64,000 bases of DNA from Albugo candida (Eukaryota > Oomycota > Peronosporomycetes > Albuginales), in assembly GCA_040437565.1 (NCBI GenBank), contig JBDOQK010000012.1, positions 124,001-188,000 on the forward strand, read 5' to 3'. The position numbers and the translations under genes were made by a program. This document shows, piece by piece, positions 45,684 to 56,794 of this stretch; positions within the stretch are counted from its first letter, which is position 1; each line of letters begins with the position of its first letter. The notes below the pieces were generated by a model. That model was not told the origin of the DNA. It saw only the letters and a list, made by a program, of their open reading frames with translations, and made no database searches.

Positions 45684-47803
45684 GGTGAAAAAACTGGATG
45701 TTCCATCATGCCGCATGAAATGATCAGGGAACAGTCGAAGCCAGGTGTCGTCCCCATAAAACACGATCTTTTTTCCAGCTGGGATCAACAAAGCACTTAT
45801 ATATTAGCATTTTCTCAACAAAAGTCACAACAGTACCTTTGTAGAGCTTCTCAATCAAATTACTTTCATGTAATGCAACAGAATTGAAATTCTTTAGTAT
45901 GTCGATAAATGCAGGAGATCTTCCTGTCATCAAAGCCTTCAATCTCGGCATTGTTACTTCACAACAATATCTCAAATTTGTGTGTTTGCATTGCCAATGA
46001 ATAAAACAAACCTGTGGGAATGCCTGCTTCAGCCACGTACGCAAGTGCGCGATTTTCAAGTATTAGACCGTGCGTATACTCCATATAGCGTTCAAGATTG
46101 CCAAGGGTTGTATTACTTTGTTTCAGCTGATGACCTTCGTACATTTTGTCTTTACCAAGAACCATATCGGCGCGAAGTGCATCCACGAGCACGAAAACCA
46201 ATCGATCATATGGGGTGTCACGATCTCCATTATGTATGGTAGTGAGTTCATGCGATATGGACTCTGTTTGCAAAGGCGCTTGTCGATGCGACTCGGAACT
46301 AAAAACCTCGTCCAAGTGAATGAGGCCAGATGCACACAAATATACGGCAATCAAAGCAATTATGCACAAGCTTTGCATGAGATAACGGTCAACCATATTC
46401 GCCATCTACGAACTTAGTACAATTTCTATGTGGTGCGCATGGAATTATTTTTGCGAAGCAAGCTGTAAAATCCTGGGCATTATTGCGTGCTTAGATGCGT
46501 GGATGCGTGTCCCCGCATTAGAATGAGCGGAACAAATAGAGCGAGTCTTTCGCATCCGTTTTTTACGATGAGAGGATCTGGTAGTCGATCGATGGTGCAC
46601 AAGTTCGGTATACTTGACAGTCAGAGTCAGCATCGAGAGCATGGTAGTGGGAAGCACCACAAATTCCAAGCGGTCAGCAGATTTCGAAATTAGAACTTGT
46701 TTCATCGAAAGCGTAGAATGCGATTTGGAGCGGTAAACTCACGGGGAGGTTTACCGCTCCAAATCGCATTCTACGCTTTCGATGAAACAAGTTCTAATTT
46801 CGAAATCTGCTGACCGCTTGGAATTTGTGGTGCTTCCCACTACCATGCTCTCGATGCTGACTCTGACTGTCAAGTATACCGAACTTGTGCACCATCGATC
46901 GACTACCAGATCCTCTCATCGTAAAAAACGGATGCGAAAGACTCGCTCTATTTGTTCCGCTCATTCTAATGCGGGGACACGCATCCACGCATCTAAGCAC
47001 GCAATAATGCCCAGGATTTTACAGCTTGCTTCGCAAAAATAATTCCATGCGCACCACATAGAAATTGTACTAAGTTCGTAGATGGCGAATATGGTTGACC
47101 GTTATCTCATGCAAAGCTTGTGCATAATTGCTTTGATTGCCGTATATTTGTGTGCATCTGGCCTCATTCACTTGGACGAGGTTTTTAGTTCCGAGTCGCA
47201 TCGACAAGCGCCTTTGCAAACAGAGTCCATATCGCATGAACTCACTACCATACATAATGGAGATCGTGACACCCCATATGATCGATTGGTTTTCGTGCTC
47301 GTGGATGCACTTCGCGCCGATATGGTTCTTGGTAAAGACAAAATGTACGAAGGTCATCAGCTGAAACAAAGTAATACAACCCTTGGCAATCTTGAACGCT
47401 ATATGGAGTATACGCACGGTCTAATACTTGAAAATCGCGCACTTGCGTACGTGGCTGAAGCAGGCATTCCCACAGGTTTGTTTTATTCATTGGCAATGCA
47501 AACACACAAATTTGAGATATTGTTGTGAAGTAACAATGCCGAGATTGAAGGCTTTGATGACAGGAAGATCTCCTGCATTTATCGACATACTAAAGAATTT
47601 CAATTCTGTTGCATTACATGAAAGTAATTTGATTGAGAAGCTCTACAAAGGTACTGTTGTGACTTTTGTTGAGAAAATGCTAATATATAAGTGCTTTGTT
47701 GATCCCAGCTGGAAAAAAGATCGTGTTTTATGGGGATGACACCTGGCTTCGACTGTTCCCTGATCATTTCATGCGGCATGATGGAACATCCAGTTTTTTC
47801 ACC
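45684..47803. repeat. 1,055-bp inverted repeat (fold-back) at a contig end
   Basis: Bases 45684-46738 are the reverse complement of 46749-47803 with a 10-bp spacer (46739-46748); only one mismatch was noticed (near 45750 against 47737). The left arm begins exactly at the gap N 45584-45683 and carries an antisense copy of the first PIGG exons. A perfect palindrome with a tiny spacer ending at a contig edge is best read as a chimeric or fold-back assembly product, though a real inverted duplication cannot be excluded from sequence alone. Confidence 0.85.
46749..47042 (+). CDS. Possible 3' fragment of an unknown gene, cut at the fold-back
   Basis: An open frame runs from the palindrome centre (VYRSKSHSTLSMKQ) to a stop at 47042, with basic helical text such as HRKKRMRKTRSICSAHSN and IHASKHAIMPRILQLASQ. 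It ends 40 bp before PIGG on the same strand. If the left arm is an artefact, the 5' part of this gene is missing from the assembly. I recognise no family, and it could instead be PIGG 5' leader. Its mirror on the minus strand (46445-46738) is the artefact copy. Confidence 0.3.
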   Translation, partial: VYRSKSHSTLSMKQVLISKSADRLEFVVLPTTMLSMLTLTVKYTELVHHRSTTRSSHRKKRMRKTRSICSAHSNAGTRIHASKHAIMPRILQLASQK

Positions 47804-50211
47804 CGAGATACAGTCGAAGTTGACTGGAACGTGACAAGACATCTGAAAGACGAGCTGGATCCAGCATTCAATGACCCAAAAAGTAAGGATTGGGATGTGT
47901 TGATCTTGCATTATCTTGGCGTCGACCACGTTGGCCATTTACGAGGACCACGTTCAAAGATGATGGAAGAGAAGCTCAAGGAAACGGATTCCGTCATTCG
48001 CACATTACATGAGAACATTCAGCTACAGGACAAACAAAGAAAATCTAGAGATCCCGAAGCAAAATCCACTCTCGTGGTACTATGCAGCGATCACGGCATG
48101 TCCGAAGTAGGAAATCATGGTGGTGCTAGTGTTGAGGAATCTTCTGCCTTAATGCTTTTTTTATACGCAGAAGATGACATTATTCGTGATCGAGATTCTG
48201 CAAGAATAATTTCGAGAAAACTGCAGATTGATCTTGCCCCAACTCTTTCAGTACTTCTCAATGTCGATATTCCTGAGTTGAGCAGTGGTCTTTTGATAAA
48301 AGACGTGATAGAGCATGCTAGCAACATGAAAAATGACTTCGGTGATGACCAGCAAAATAGTGGCACCAAGTATCAACTGATTACATGGTTCAAGAATTAC
48401 CAACAGCTATATAATGTGGCGGTGGAACTTTATCCCGATGATGAGAAGACATTGAAAAATCGGCGCAAGGCTCTACTGGAAAGCGTAAAAGGAGCGCTGC
48501 GATCTAATCAAAAGAGTACATTAGTCAAAGAATTAGCAGACGTCCAAACAAAGACTGAAAAATTACAACGTATGATTTTGAAAACGAAAAGCACAAGTGC
48601 GACTTATAATGCAGTGAGCATATACAGTGGAATTGCCTTGCTATTATCGTGCACTTTTATTGGAATGGAACGACGAATACGAGGTCGGTCTTTCAAGTAT
48701 ATCAAAAGTGCTCATTTCACTGCAGGTTGTTGCCTCGTGCAGCTGATGAGTCTTGCATCGAGTTCGTTGATTGAAAACGAACATGCGACCTCGTTCTGCA
48801 TGGCCTCTACACTTTTGCTCTTCCAACTCATCCAACAATGTAAGATGGACGGAATCAACAAAACCACATGCAAGTCTCACTTTCTTCCGCTCGTGGTAAC
48901 AATGATTTTCATACGAATTCTACGGATGCGTAACCAAGTCGCTAATTATGGTAGACTGAATGGCCTGATGGTCGGTATTGGTGTCGCAGGCAACGAGTTT
49001 GCGGAAAATGATTCCCTATCGATATTGTCCACAGCGCCAATCATGACTATAAAACCGCTATGGCTGTACTATGTTGCGATTTGGACGTTTTTGACGTTAA
49101 GGGTGCAGAGAGCTGGATGGAGATGCACACCACTCGCACTAAATGAACAAAGAAGTGATCAAACGAGAAAATCATACTGGCTTATGCAGTTGACATCCTT
49201 CACTCTGGCTCAAGTATGCTCATTTTGTACCCATTGGCACTTGGAAAATTCTTTGACTGGCGACGCACTGTGGTGGAGAGATCCTGATATGTACGCAAGA
49301 CTTGTGTATTATGCAACAATACTTAGTCTCATCACATGGATGCTTCAAAAGCTTTGGCTTCGCTACAAGAGTCAGAAGACGATCGGAGCCCTAAGTCAAG
49401 ACTTCTTCACGGTCGAATTAGCTGTGTGGCCGGTTGTTCAGCTTGTCCTACGATCAGCACATCTTCCAACATTAGCGGTACTTTGCATCCTACTGTGGCT
49501 GGTCCCCGAGATATTACATATCATTCAACAATATCAGACAAATTCTCTTGATGTGGAATCTTTCCTGGCTATTTTTACCATCTTGATTGCTCAGGTAGCA
49601 TTTTACGCATTGGGCAATTCTCATCTCGTGAGTACGGTTGACATTAGTCAAGCATACCATGGATTATCTGCCTACTCACAGGTACGAAAGACAATCTTCA
49701 ATAAGCAAAGATACTGAAATATTGCAACTGCAGGTTCTGGTTGGCGGTATAAGTTTCATCAATGTATTCTGCGGCCCTATTTTGTGCTTTCTGAATTTCG
49801 CACAGTGGTTGCTACACGTTTTTATCGAAAAAAGAAAGGCACCGCAATTGATTTCTTGCCATCGCACTATCATGATCATATTTGGCTATCAGACATTACG
49901 ATTTGGATTGTACAGGTTTGTTAATCAATGCAACTACTTTGGGCTGAGCAGGCCTTTTCCAATAGCGCCATTGTGTACTGGATGCGGTTCCATCTCTTTA
50001 TCTGGAGTGTTTTTGCACCTAAAGTAAGCCTTTATTCACATGGAATCGCTTGTGTGGCCACTGACTATTTATTTATTGCGCATAGCTACTGTATGAGATT
50101 GCATACTCGAGCTTCATTTATCTTTTTCTATTTGTGCTAGCTTGCGTGCTCAGAGCGGTTGGTATTGAGGAGACGAATATGGAATTGCAGGATTCAGAGC
50201 ACGTTAAATAA
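47082..50211 (+). CDS. PIGG: GPI ethanolamine phosphate transferase 2 (PIGG/GPI7)
   Basis: Adds ethanolamine phosphate to the second mannose of GPI anchors in the ER. The N-terminal signal anchor (YLMQSLCIIALIAVYLCASG) is followed by the lumenal alkaline-phosphatase-like domain: YDRLVFVLVDALRADMVLG (metal-binding Asp), VTMPRLKALMTGRSPAFID (nucleophile Thr), NFNSVALHESNLIEKLYK, AGKKIVFYGDDTWLRLFP, and DVLILHYLGVDHVGH with LCSDHGMSEVGNHGG metal ligands. A multi-pass C-terminal region follows. Introns of 48-58 nt interrupt exons 1-3; a large exon runs to about 49681. The 3' end reads FHLFIWSVFAPK, then an intron, then LLYEIAYSSFIYLFLFVLAC, a PIG-N/O/G family ending. The junction near 49915-49960 cannot be fixed with confidence. 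The first 720 bp lie in the right arm of the palindrome. Confidence 0.9.
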
Positions 50212-50356
50212 CAAATTGATGGTATCAGAACCCAATGCCTCGTCTTTTTATTCGTTCCACTTCTCTTTATTCACAATTTATCCCGACATGCGGACGATAT
50301 GCATGATAAAAAGCAGCTAGAAATTGTAAAGCGTTGCAAGCTACTTTGCAACATTC

Positions 50357-50898
50357 TTATGTGCTACCGACATCTTCCTTCTTCGAAATGATTTGTTCGA
50401 CTCCACAAGCTTTCAGAACAGTGACGACCAGTTGCTTTCCAGCCTCAAAATCCGCACGAATTTCTTGCTCTAGCGTTTCAGGATATTCAGGTAGTTTGAT
50501 ATCTTCTCGGGTATCTCCGCTGTCTTCCATGATACTCACAAAGCCATCCTCCGAAATGTCCAGAAGCGTATACTCTTTACGCGAGACAAATGGAACTTCA
50601 GTGGTGTGGGTTGATGGTACGATATCTTCTAACTTTTTATTCGTGAAGATGTTCAACGCCGTAAAGTTGCATTTTGCATGCCCATGTTTGCCGGTTTTCG
50701 AAGTTGAAACGTTGACAACCTATTTTTGTGAATGAAAACATCAACACTAATGTTCTCTGCGAAATCAAGTGTACGTACTTTGCAAGGTTGGCCCTTGATC
50801 ATGATAAAACCTCCCTTTCTGATCTGCCCTGCTTCAGAAGGGTACGTGTCGGACGCACCAGCATCGGTAGAAGCAAAAGAGTAATCGTCAGTCGACAT
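50357..50898 (-). CDS. EIF5A: Translation factor eIF5A
   Basis: eIF5A carries hypusine and relieves ribosome stalling. Two exons, 50779-50898 and 50357-50719, give 160 aa. The text is canonical: DAGASDTYPSEAGQIRKGGF, then PCK|VVNVSTSKTGKHGHAKCN, where the hypusine lysine is Lys51 in KTGKHGHAK, and the C-terminal OB fold (DIVPSTHTTEVPFVSRKEY, LLDISEDGFVSIMED, DIKLPEYPETLEQEI). The junction falls right between PCK and VVNVS, phase 0. An upstream in-frame TTG at 50925 is not a plausible start; ATG 50898 fits the family. It converges with PIGG 145 bp away and diverges from cofilin, 108 bp between start codons. Confidence 0.95.
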
Positions 50899-51006
50899 TG
50901 TGGTCTCTGAGTTGATGTTCGTCAAAAGAACTGGTGGCGGGCCAGAAATAACGATTAGCCTAGGATAAGCACGATTAACTCTATTTTAGGATTGGTCCTA
51001 GGAACA

Positions 51007-51565
51007 ATGGAGCCGCATATGAAAACTGGCGGAGTCGCCAAATCTATCCGTCATCATGAGGATATTGCAGCAGCCACAATAACTCCTGAAGAAAATATAT
51101 ATGAAGAATATAAGAACTTGAAACTGCGTCGACGTTACCGCTTTATTATAATGAAAATTATCGAAGCCAAAGTCGTAATTGATTCGTCAGCACCGCCTAC
51201 AAGTTCATTTGATAGTTTTATCGCCGCATTGCCCGATGCAGAGTGCCGATATGCAGTGTATGATCACGAATTCACAACCACTGATGGTCGAAAAAGCAGT
51301 CGTTTATATTTTGTTACTTGGTAGACTTGTTCATGCAAAACTCTATTAAATTTTCAAGTCTAAAAGAAGCGTTTGCATTTGTAGGATTCCCCAAAGCTCT
51401 GCACCAGGATACAAGATGGCATACACACATGCGAAGAACACCATTCGTACGCAGCTGGAGGGTATCTACGATCTGAATGCAGTGACGAAACAAGAAATAA
51501 TTGAGGTTCTCGGAGCAGCAACCCCAAAAGATTCGGATTCAGGTAGCGACTTTGAAGATGATTAA
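51007..51565 (+). CDS. Cofilin/actin-depolymerising factor
   Basis: ADF/cofilin severs and depolymerises F-actin. Two exons (51007-51320, 51385-51565) join at a Trp codon to 164 aa. The ADF-H fold is clear: YEEYKNLKLRRRYRFIIMKI, SSFDSFIAALPDAECRYAVY, TTDGRKSSRLYFVTW|IPQSS, and KMAYTHAKNTIRTQLEGIYD with the actin-binding long helix. An N-terminal extension of about 16 residues precedes IAAATITPEEN if the first ATG is used; ATG 51019 (MKTGGV) is closer to usual ADF starts and keeps the Ser/Gly-type N-terminus. The acidic tail DSGSDFEDD is an extra feature. Exon 2 appears again at 52238-52418 in a duplicated gap flank. Confidence 0.92.
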
Positions 51566-52979
51566 GCAGAGTCCGTGGCGTGTAGTGATTGCTTTGCATA
51601 AACAATCGATTATTTGTACTGACTTTTACTCATTCCTTCGTTCATCACTGAAGGCTTGCCTCAAAGCATGAGTCCGAACAAGAAGTAAAGACTTCAGACA
51701 GACTACCTGCATTAAACAAGCAATTATATATTCACATTTAGGAAAAATACTTGCCTTTCTTATAGCAACTCATACACAATCGATGCCTCAATTTCTTCTC
51801 ATTGCATATGTGGCATGTCTGGAAATGTACGATATTGACCAGTCGTTTGCTAGGATGATTGTTGCGAATTCGCTTTCGTGAGCGAGTAACCTGATAGATA
51901 AACACGTCAATGTAGTCATGAACAGAGGTCAAACGAAAAACACGTCATTGTAGTCATGAATAGAGGTCAAACAAAGAACACTACCTTTGACTTTGGTGCT
52001 GCCAGCCACAACGCATCCAGTAGAGGATTCGTGCTGACAGAGGCCTGATCGCTTGTGTTTAATGATGGAATAAGCTTCGGGCAGTAGCCCAACGCGGTAA
52101 TTGACTCGTATAAGCGATTCTGGAGCNNNNNNNNNNNNNNNNNNNNNNNNNNNNNNNNNNNNNNNNNNNNNNNNNNNNNNNNNNNNNNNNNNNNNNNNNN
52201 NNNNNNNNNNNNNNNNNNNNNNNNNNTGCATTTGTAGGATTCCCCAAAGCTCTGCACCAGGATACAAGATGGCATACACACATGCGAAGAACACCATTCG
52301 TACGCAGCTGGAGGGTATCTACGATCTGAATGCAGTGACGAAACAAGAAATAATTGAGGTTCTCGGAGCAGCAACCCCAAAAGATTCGGATTCAGGTAGC
52401 GACTTTGAAGATGATTAAGCAGAGTCCGTGGCGTGTAGTGATTGCTTTGCATAAACAATCGATTATTTGTACTGACTTTTACTCATTCCTTCGTTCATCA
52501 CTGAAGGCTTGCCTCAAAGCATGAGTCCGAACAAGAAGTAAAGACTTCAGACAGACTACCTGCATTAAACAAGCAATTATATATTCACATTTAGGAAAAA
52601 TACTTGCCTTTCTTATAGCAACTCATACACAATCGATGCCTCAATTTCTTCTCATTGCATATGTGGCATGTCTGGAAATGTACGATATTGACCAGTCGTT
52701 TGCTAGGATGATTGTTGCGAATTCGCTTTCGTGAGCGAGTAACCTGATAGATAAACACGTCAATGTAGTCATGAACAGAGGTCAAACGAAAAACACGTCA
52801 TTGTAGTCATGAATAGAGGTCAAACAAAGAACACTACCTTTGACTTTGGTGCTGCCAGCCACAACGCATCCAGTAGAGGATTCGTGCTGACAGAGGCCTG
52901 ATCGCTTGTGTTTAATGATGGAATAAGCTTCGGGCAGTAGCCCAACGCGGTAATTGACTCGTATAAGCGATTCTGGAGC
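51374..52979. repeat. Assembly gap with 753-bp direct duplication (cofilin exon 2 and bL32m)
   Basis: Bases 51374-52126 recur at 52227-52979 across N 52127-52226. The left copy contains cofilin exon 2 plus a truncated bL32m; the right copy contains a second cofilin exon 2 plus the complete bL32m. Only one locus of each should be counted. Confidence 0.9.
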
Positions 52980-53011
52980 TGCAAAGCTGCTCTTTTCACC
53001 CAGAGTGCCAT
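52591..53011 (-). CDS. MRPL32: Mitochondrial ribosomal protein bL32m
   Basis: Large-subunit protein of the mitochondrial ribosome. Two exons, 52838-53011 and 52591-52743, give 108 aa. The N-terminus is basic and Leu/Ala-rich (MALWVKRAALQLQNRLYES), a likely mitochondrial presequence. The core follows the bL32 pattern: PKSKVTRSRKRIRNNHPSK, then the zinc-ribbon TCHICNEKKLRHRLCMSCYK with four Cys in CxxC-HxxC-like spacing. Length suits a processed bL32m. Exon 1 is read in the frame beginning at 53011; another frame there is also open but does not join to exon 2. Its 94-bp intron contains a 38-bp tandem repeat. A truncated copy lies at 51738-52126 as a gap artefact. Confidence 0.85.
52753..52828. 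repeat. Two 38-bp tandem repeats in the bL32m intron
   Basis: Units 52753-52790 and 52791-52828 match except for a few bases (core AAACACGTCANTGTAGTCAT). They occupy most of the intron. The second unit runs close to the splice donor. The same pair appears in the artefact copy near 51900-51975. Confidence 0.85.
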
Positions 53012-53152
53012 TCAAAAATTATCAGAGCCTCTCAATTCGTGAATTGTACTGTACAAGTAATGAATTGTGATAAGCTCGATATCTTTTTAGCAATCTTAAA
53101 TCGTAAAGTAAACCAACTCTCTCTCAATAAATCGTGAGCTATTTTAGTAAGC

Positions 53153-54146
53153 ATGACGCTCAATCAAAGACGTTTATCTATCTCGAATGCAAACGCCCTG
53201 AAACACTTCAACACACTCCGATCCAAACTAGAAAATAAACAAGTGGTTATCTTTTTGGACTATGACGGTACTCTGTCACCCATTGTGAATGATCCATTAG
53301 CCGCAATTTTGTCCCCGGAAACTCGGCAGACGATTGCACAACTCAACGAACATTTTGTGACTGGAATCATTACAGGGAGATCGCTGAGTAAAATCCAAGA
53401 ATTTGTTCAGCTACCTCAGTTGTACTATGCAGGATCCCATGGATTCGACATCGCGGGCCCAAACAACACGAGCATCAAAAATCAAGTTGCTGTAGAGTTC
53501 CTGAAAGACTTGGAAGCATTACGAGACGCATTGAAAGAAGGTGTTCAAGGAGTTTCCGGTGCGCAAGTGGAAGATAACTTGTTTTCGATTTCGTTACATT
53601 ATCGGTAAAATTTGTATCGAATACCATGGAGCAAAACTCAGTACTTTCTGCATAGTAACGTGGACCCGATGAACCAGCAAAAGATAGCAGACTTGGCACA
53701 TGAGGTGGGAAGCCGCTACCCATCCATCCGGTACGAGAGAATTTGAATGTGATGTTTTTTTACGCATACCATTTCGTTCCTAGCTGCAACCAAGGGAAAA
53801 TGGTTTTTGAATACAAACCCAAAATGGATTGGAACAAAGGCAAAGCCCTACTTTGGCTTCTTCATGAGCTGAAACTGGATAACCAAGACGACGTATATAC
53901 GATTTACATCGGGGACGATACCACAGATGAAGATGCGTTTTGTGTTCTTAACGACACTAGCAATCCTTCAGGTAAGTCTCCGAAAAAGTTCGTGACCAGG
54001 TATAAGTATTTCACAGTAACAACATCACAGGGGTGGGTATCCTTGTAAGTGATCATAGCAAAGTGACTGGTGCTTCATACACACTGCAAGATACCAATGA
54101 AGTTCGCGTTTTCCTAAATGAATTGGTGAAGTTTGGCCGAGGCTAG
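53153..54146 (+). CDS. Trehalose-6-phosphate phosphatase (HAD superfamily)
   Basis: Dephosphorylates trehalose-6-phosphate, the last step of trehalose synthesis, in the cytosol. Four exons; the first is 53153-53604. HAD motif I is VVIFLDYDGTLSPI (nucleophile Asp and acid-base Asp in DYDGT). Cap motifs follow: TGIITGRSLSKIQEFV and LYYAGSHGFDIAGPN. After short exons come MVFEYKPKMDWNKGKAL (substrate loop Lys) and HAD motif III-IV YIGDDTTDEDAF. The last exon reads VGILVSDHSKVTGASYTL. No TPS synthase domain is fused, so it is a stand-alone phosphatase, unlike the TPS-TPP fusions common in plants and oomycetes. It starts 141 bp from the divergent bL32m start. Confidence 0.92.
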
Positions 54147-54402
54147 AGTGGATTCTAAGCTAGTCCGTGGAGGTTATGATGCTTTGATAACCTGACCACG
54201 CGCCATTTTGATGTCGGATTAATCTTTTAAATCGACATGATTGCTGTACTTTGATTGTGACAAGTCAAAACTCGATTTCGTTCTCTGTGTCCTTAAATTC
54301 AATACCAATCTGGCTTCTCGATGTATCACGTTAGAACCAAATCCGATTTTAATGTTTCGTCAATGCAATGCTCCTGCTCTATTATGAACAAGAGTCCCAA
54401 GA

Positions 54403-54654
54403 CTACTTTCTCTTCGAATTTCCACATGTAAAGATGTACGTATTGCTAGGTACTTCATTCTTAGATGATTGATACGAGTTTGAACGATTGAAAGCTCTTC
54501 GATTTTGTGCAATACGGTTAGTAGCCTAATAATTGAGACAGTGATCAAGTGCTTGTGGTCAAAGTATTAATTTCTAGAAAGAAACTGGTATCATTTCTAT
54601 ACAAACCGTTAGAAGATAGGTAACCAACAAATATCTTGACAGTAAGCAATACAT
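54403..54654 (-). CDS. Possible small secreted protein (two exons)
   Basis: An ATG at 54654 gives a hydrophobic start (MYCLLSRYLLVTYLLT) that reads as a signal peptide. A donor at 54606 and an acceptor at 54526 join in frame to ATNRIAQNRRAFNRSNSYQ and then SSKNEVPSNTYIFTCGNSKR, stop at 54403; 56 aa in total. It would diverge from ubiquilin with only 28 bp between start codons. The mature part is basic, Ser/Asn-rich, with one Cys. Short secreted proteins of this kind occur as oomycete effector candidates, but I see no RxLR or CHxC motif. The open frame may be chance; the rest of the 540-bp gap between TPP and ubiquilin shows nothing else. Confidence 0.3.
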
Positions 54655-54682
54655 TTTTGCGCACACACAAGGGGTCAAGAGA

Positions 54683-56794
54683 ATGGTACAACTAAATGTA
54701 AAAACAACAGGCGGACGAGTTGTCTCTATTGATGTAGAGCTCGATCAGTCTATCTTAGATTGTAAGCAATCGCTCTCGGCAATTTTGGATGTTCCAATCG
54801 AGCAGCAACGTCTCATCTTTCGAGGAAAAGTTCTCAATGATACAGCAAATCTTTTGAGTTATGGTAAGTGCATGCACATTGCCTCCTTGACAGCCTTTCT
54901 TGTGCAGCTTACAATTATTCACTGAAAGGAATTAAAGATAAAGAGACGATATACTTTGTGAGAGGCTCTGCACGCTCTACCAACTCAGGCGTGAGCTCAA
55001 ATGAGGCGCAGAATGTTAATGCGTCCAACACGTCAACCGTCCCCGCTGTAGATAACGAGCGGAGGTCCATAACTCTTGGTACGGCTTCTTCTAACGGCAC
55101 TAACAATATGATGGGGGGCTTTCCGATGTCGTTCAACTCGAATGAATTAAGTGCTGCGAATGGTGTTGGTATGTTTGGATTACCAGATATGTCAACAATG
55201 CAGCAGAATATGTTACGGAATCCTGAGATGATGCGTCAAATGATGGACTCCCCTCTATTTCAAGGGCTTCTTGACAACCCGGATGTGCTACGATCTACCA
55301 TTCAAAGCAATCCAGCGATGCAGCAATTGTTGGAGCAGAATCCTCAGCTGAATCACATAATGAACGATCCTGAACTTATGAGGCAAAGCATGGAAGCAAT
55401 GCGTAATCCTGTAGCGATGCGAGAGATGATGCGAAATCAAGATAGTGCACTTCGAAACATCGAAAGTCATCCGGAAGGATTCAATATGCTGCGTCGGATG
55501 TATCATGATGTTCAGGAGCCGCTACTTGATGCAGCCTCTACTGGCGTCGGTGCACCGCGGGTTCCAGCCTTCACAATGCCTGGAGTTACTAGTACTACAC
55601 CTGCGGCAGATTCTACACAGAGCTCTATACCGGGCATTGGTGGCTCAATGCTTAATTCTGGCAATGACTTTCAGGCTGCAAATCCTTGGGCATCAGGTAA
55701 TGTGATCGGTANNNNNNNNNNNNNNNNNNNNNNNNNNNNNNNNNNNNNNNNNNNNNNNNNNNNNNNNNNNNNNNNNNNNNNNNNNNNNNNNNNNNNNNNN
55801 NNNNNNNNNNNTCGAAAGTCATCCGGAAGGATTCAATATGCTGCGTCGGATGTATCATGATGTTCAGGAGCCGCTACTTGATGCAGCCTCTACTGGCGTC
55901 GGTGCACCGCGGGTTCCAGCCTTCACAATGCCTGGAGTTACTAGTACTACACCTGCGGCAGATTCTACACAGAGCTCTATACCGGGCATTGGTGGCTCAA
56001 TGCTTAATTCTGGCAATGACTTTCAGGCTGCAAATCCTTGGGCATCAGGTAATGTGATCGGTACGATTTTGATCGGGAAGCCCTCATGAGACAAGAATTG
56101 AACAGGCAATAGTAATAATCTGCGTACACCGAGCCAAGGTAATAGTAGCCCATGGCCACCATTTGGCAATGATGTTGGGGTACCGGGGACCGAGCAAAGC
56201 GGAAATACACAAGGAATGGCGCAGTTGCTATCAAATCCTGTCATGCAAACGGCAATGTCTCAGTTTTTGAATAATCCACAACAATGGATACAGCAGATGG
56301 AGCAAACAAATCCAGATCTTGCAGCGATGCTTAGTGCAAACCCACAAGCGCAACAAATGCTCCAGAATCCCGATATGATGCGTTCGATGCTCAATCCTCA
56401 AAATATGCAAGCAATCCTACAGCTTCAGGGTGCATTAGATCAACTGCAAGCTGGTGGGGTTCTCCCAAGGTATGATTGTCTACGCTTACAAGATCACGAT
56501 TTAACCGGTTTCACGCGCAGCACTGAACCATCTGGTTCCAATGTCAGCTCATCTGGCCTTGGTCTACGTACTGGTACACCAAATCCTTTCTCCCTTCTTA
56601 GTTCCTTATCAGCGGGATCTCCTGCTATCACTACCAACCCGGGTCTATCGAACCCCGATCAGCTATATGCATCACAGCTTACTCAGCTTAACGACATGGG
56701 TTTCAGCGACCGGGAACAAAACATTCGAGCCCTACAAGCAACTTCAGGCAATGTTCATGCTGCTGTAGATCGCATATTGAGCGGGTTGTCTTAA
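54683..56794 (+). CDS. UBQLN: Ubiquilin (UBL-STI1-UBA shuttle factor)
   Basis: Ubiquilin delivers ubiquitinated or membrane clients to the proteasome. The UBL is split by an intron: MVQLNVKTTGGRVVSIDVEL, IEQQRLIFRGKVLNDTANLL, then GIKDKETIYFVRG. The STI1 repeats follow: QQNMLRNPEMMRQMMDSP, LLDNPDVLRSTIQSNPAMQQ and LLEQNPQLNHIMNDPELMRQ, with a second set (FLNNPQQWIQQMEQTNPDL, MLQNPDMMRSMLNPQNMQ). The C-terminal UBA is LTQLNDMGFSDREQNIRALQ then ATSGNVHAAVDRIL. A 252-bp duplication flanks an internal gap and must be collapsed to read through. A stretch at about 56470-56520 is a multiple of three and may be a retained or removed 51-nt intron. Confidence 0.93.
55460..56063. repeat. Assembly gap with 252-bp direct duplication inside ubiquilin
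   Basis: Bases 55460-55711 recur at 55812-56063 across N 55712-55811. An uncorrected model would carry a second copy of the segment beginning ESHPEGFNMLRRMYHDV. Confidence 0.9.

Noticed and set aside
51738-51932. Second copy of the bL32m gene
   Set aside because: It is part of the 753-bp duplicated gap flank and truncated by the gap.
35505-56794. A functional ubiquitin-proteasome gene cluster (PSMA6, PI31, ubiquilin, with SKP1 and CNOT4 nearby)
   Set aside because: The genes are interspersed with unrelated ones on both strands and belong to very common families; chance explains it.
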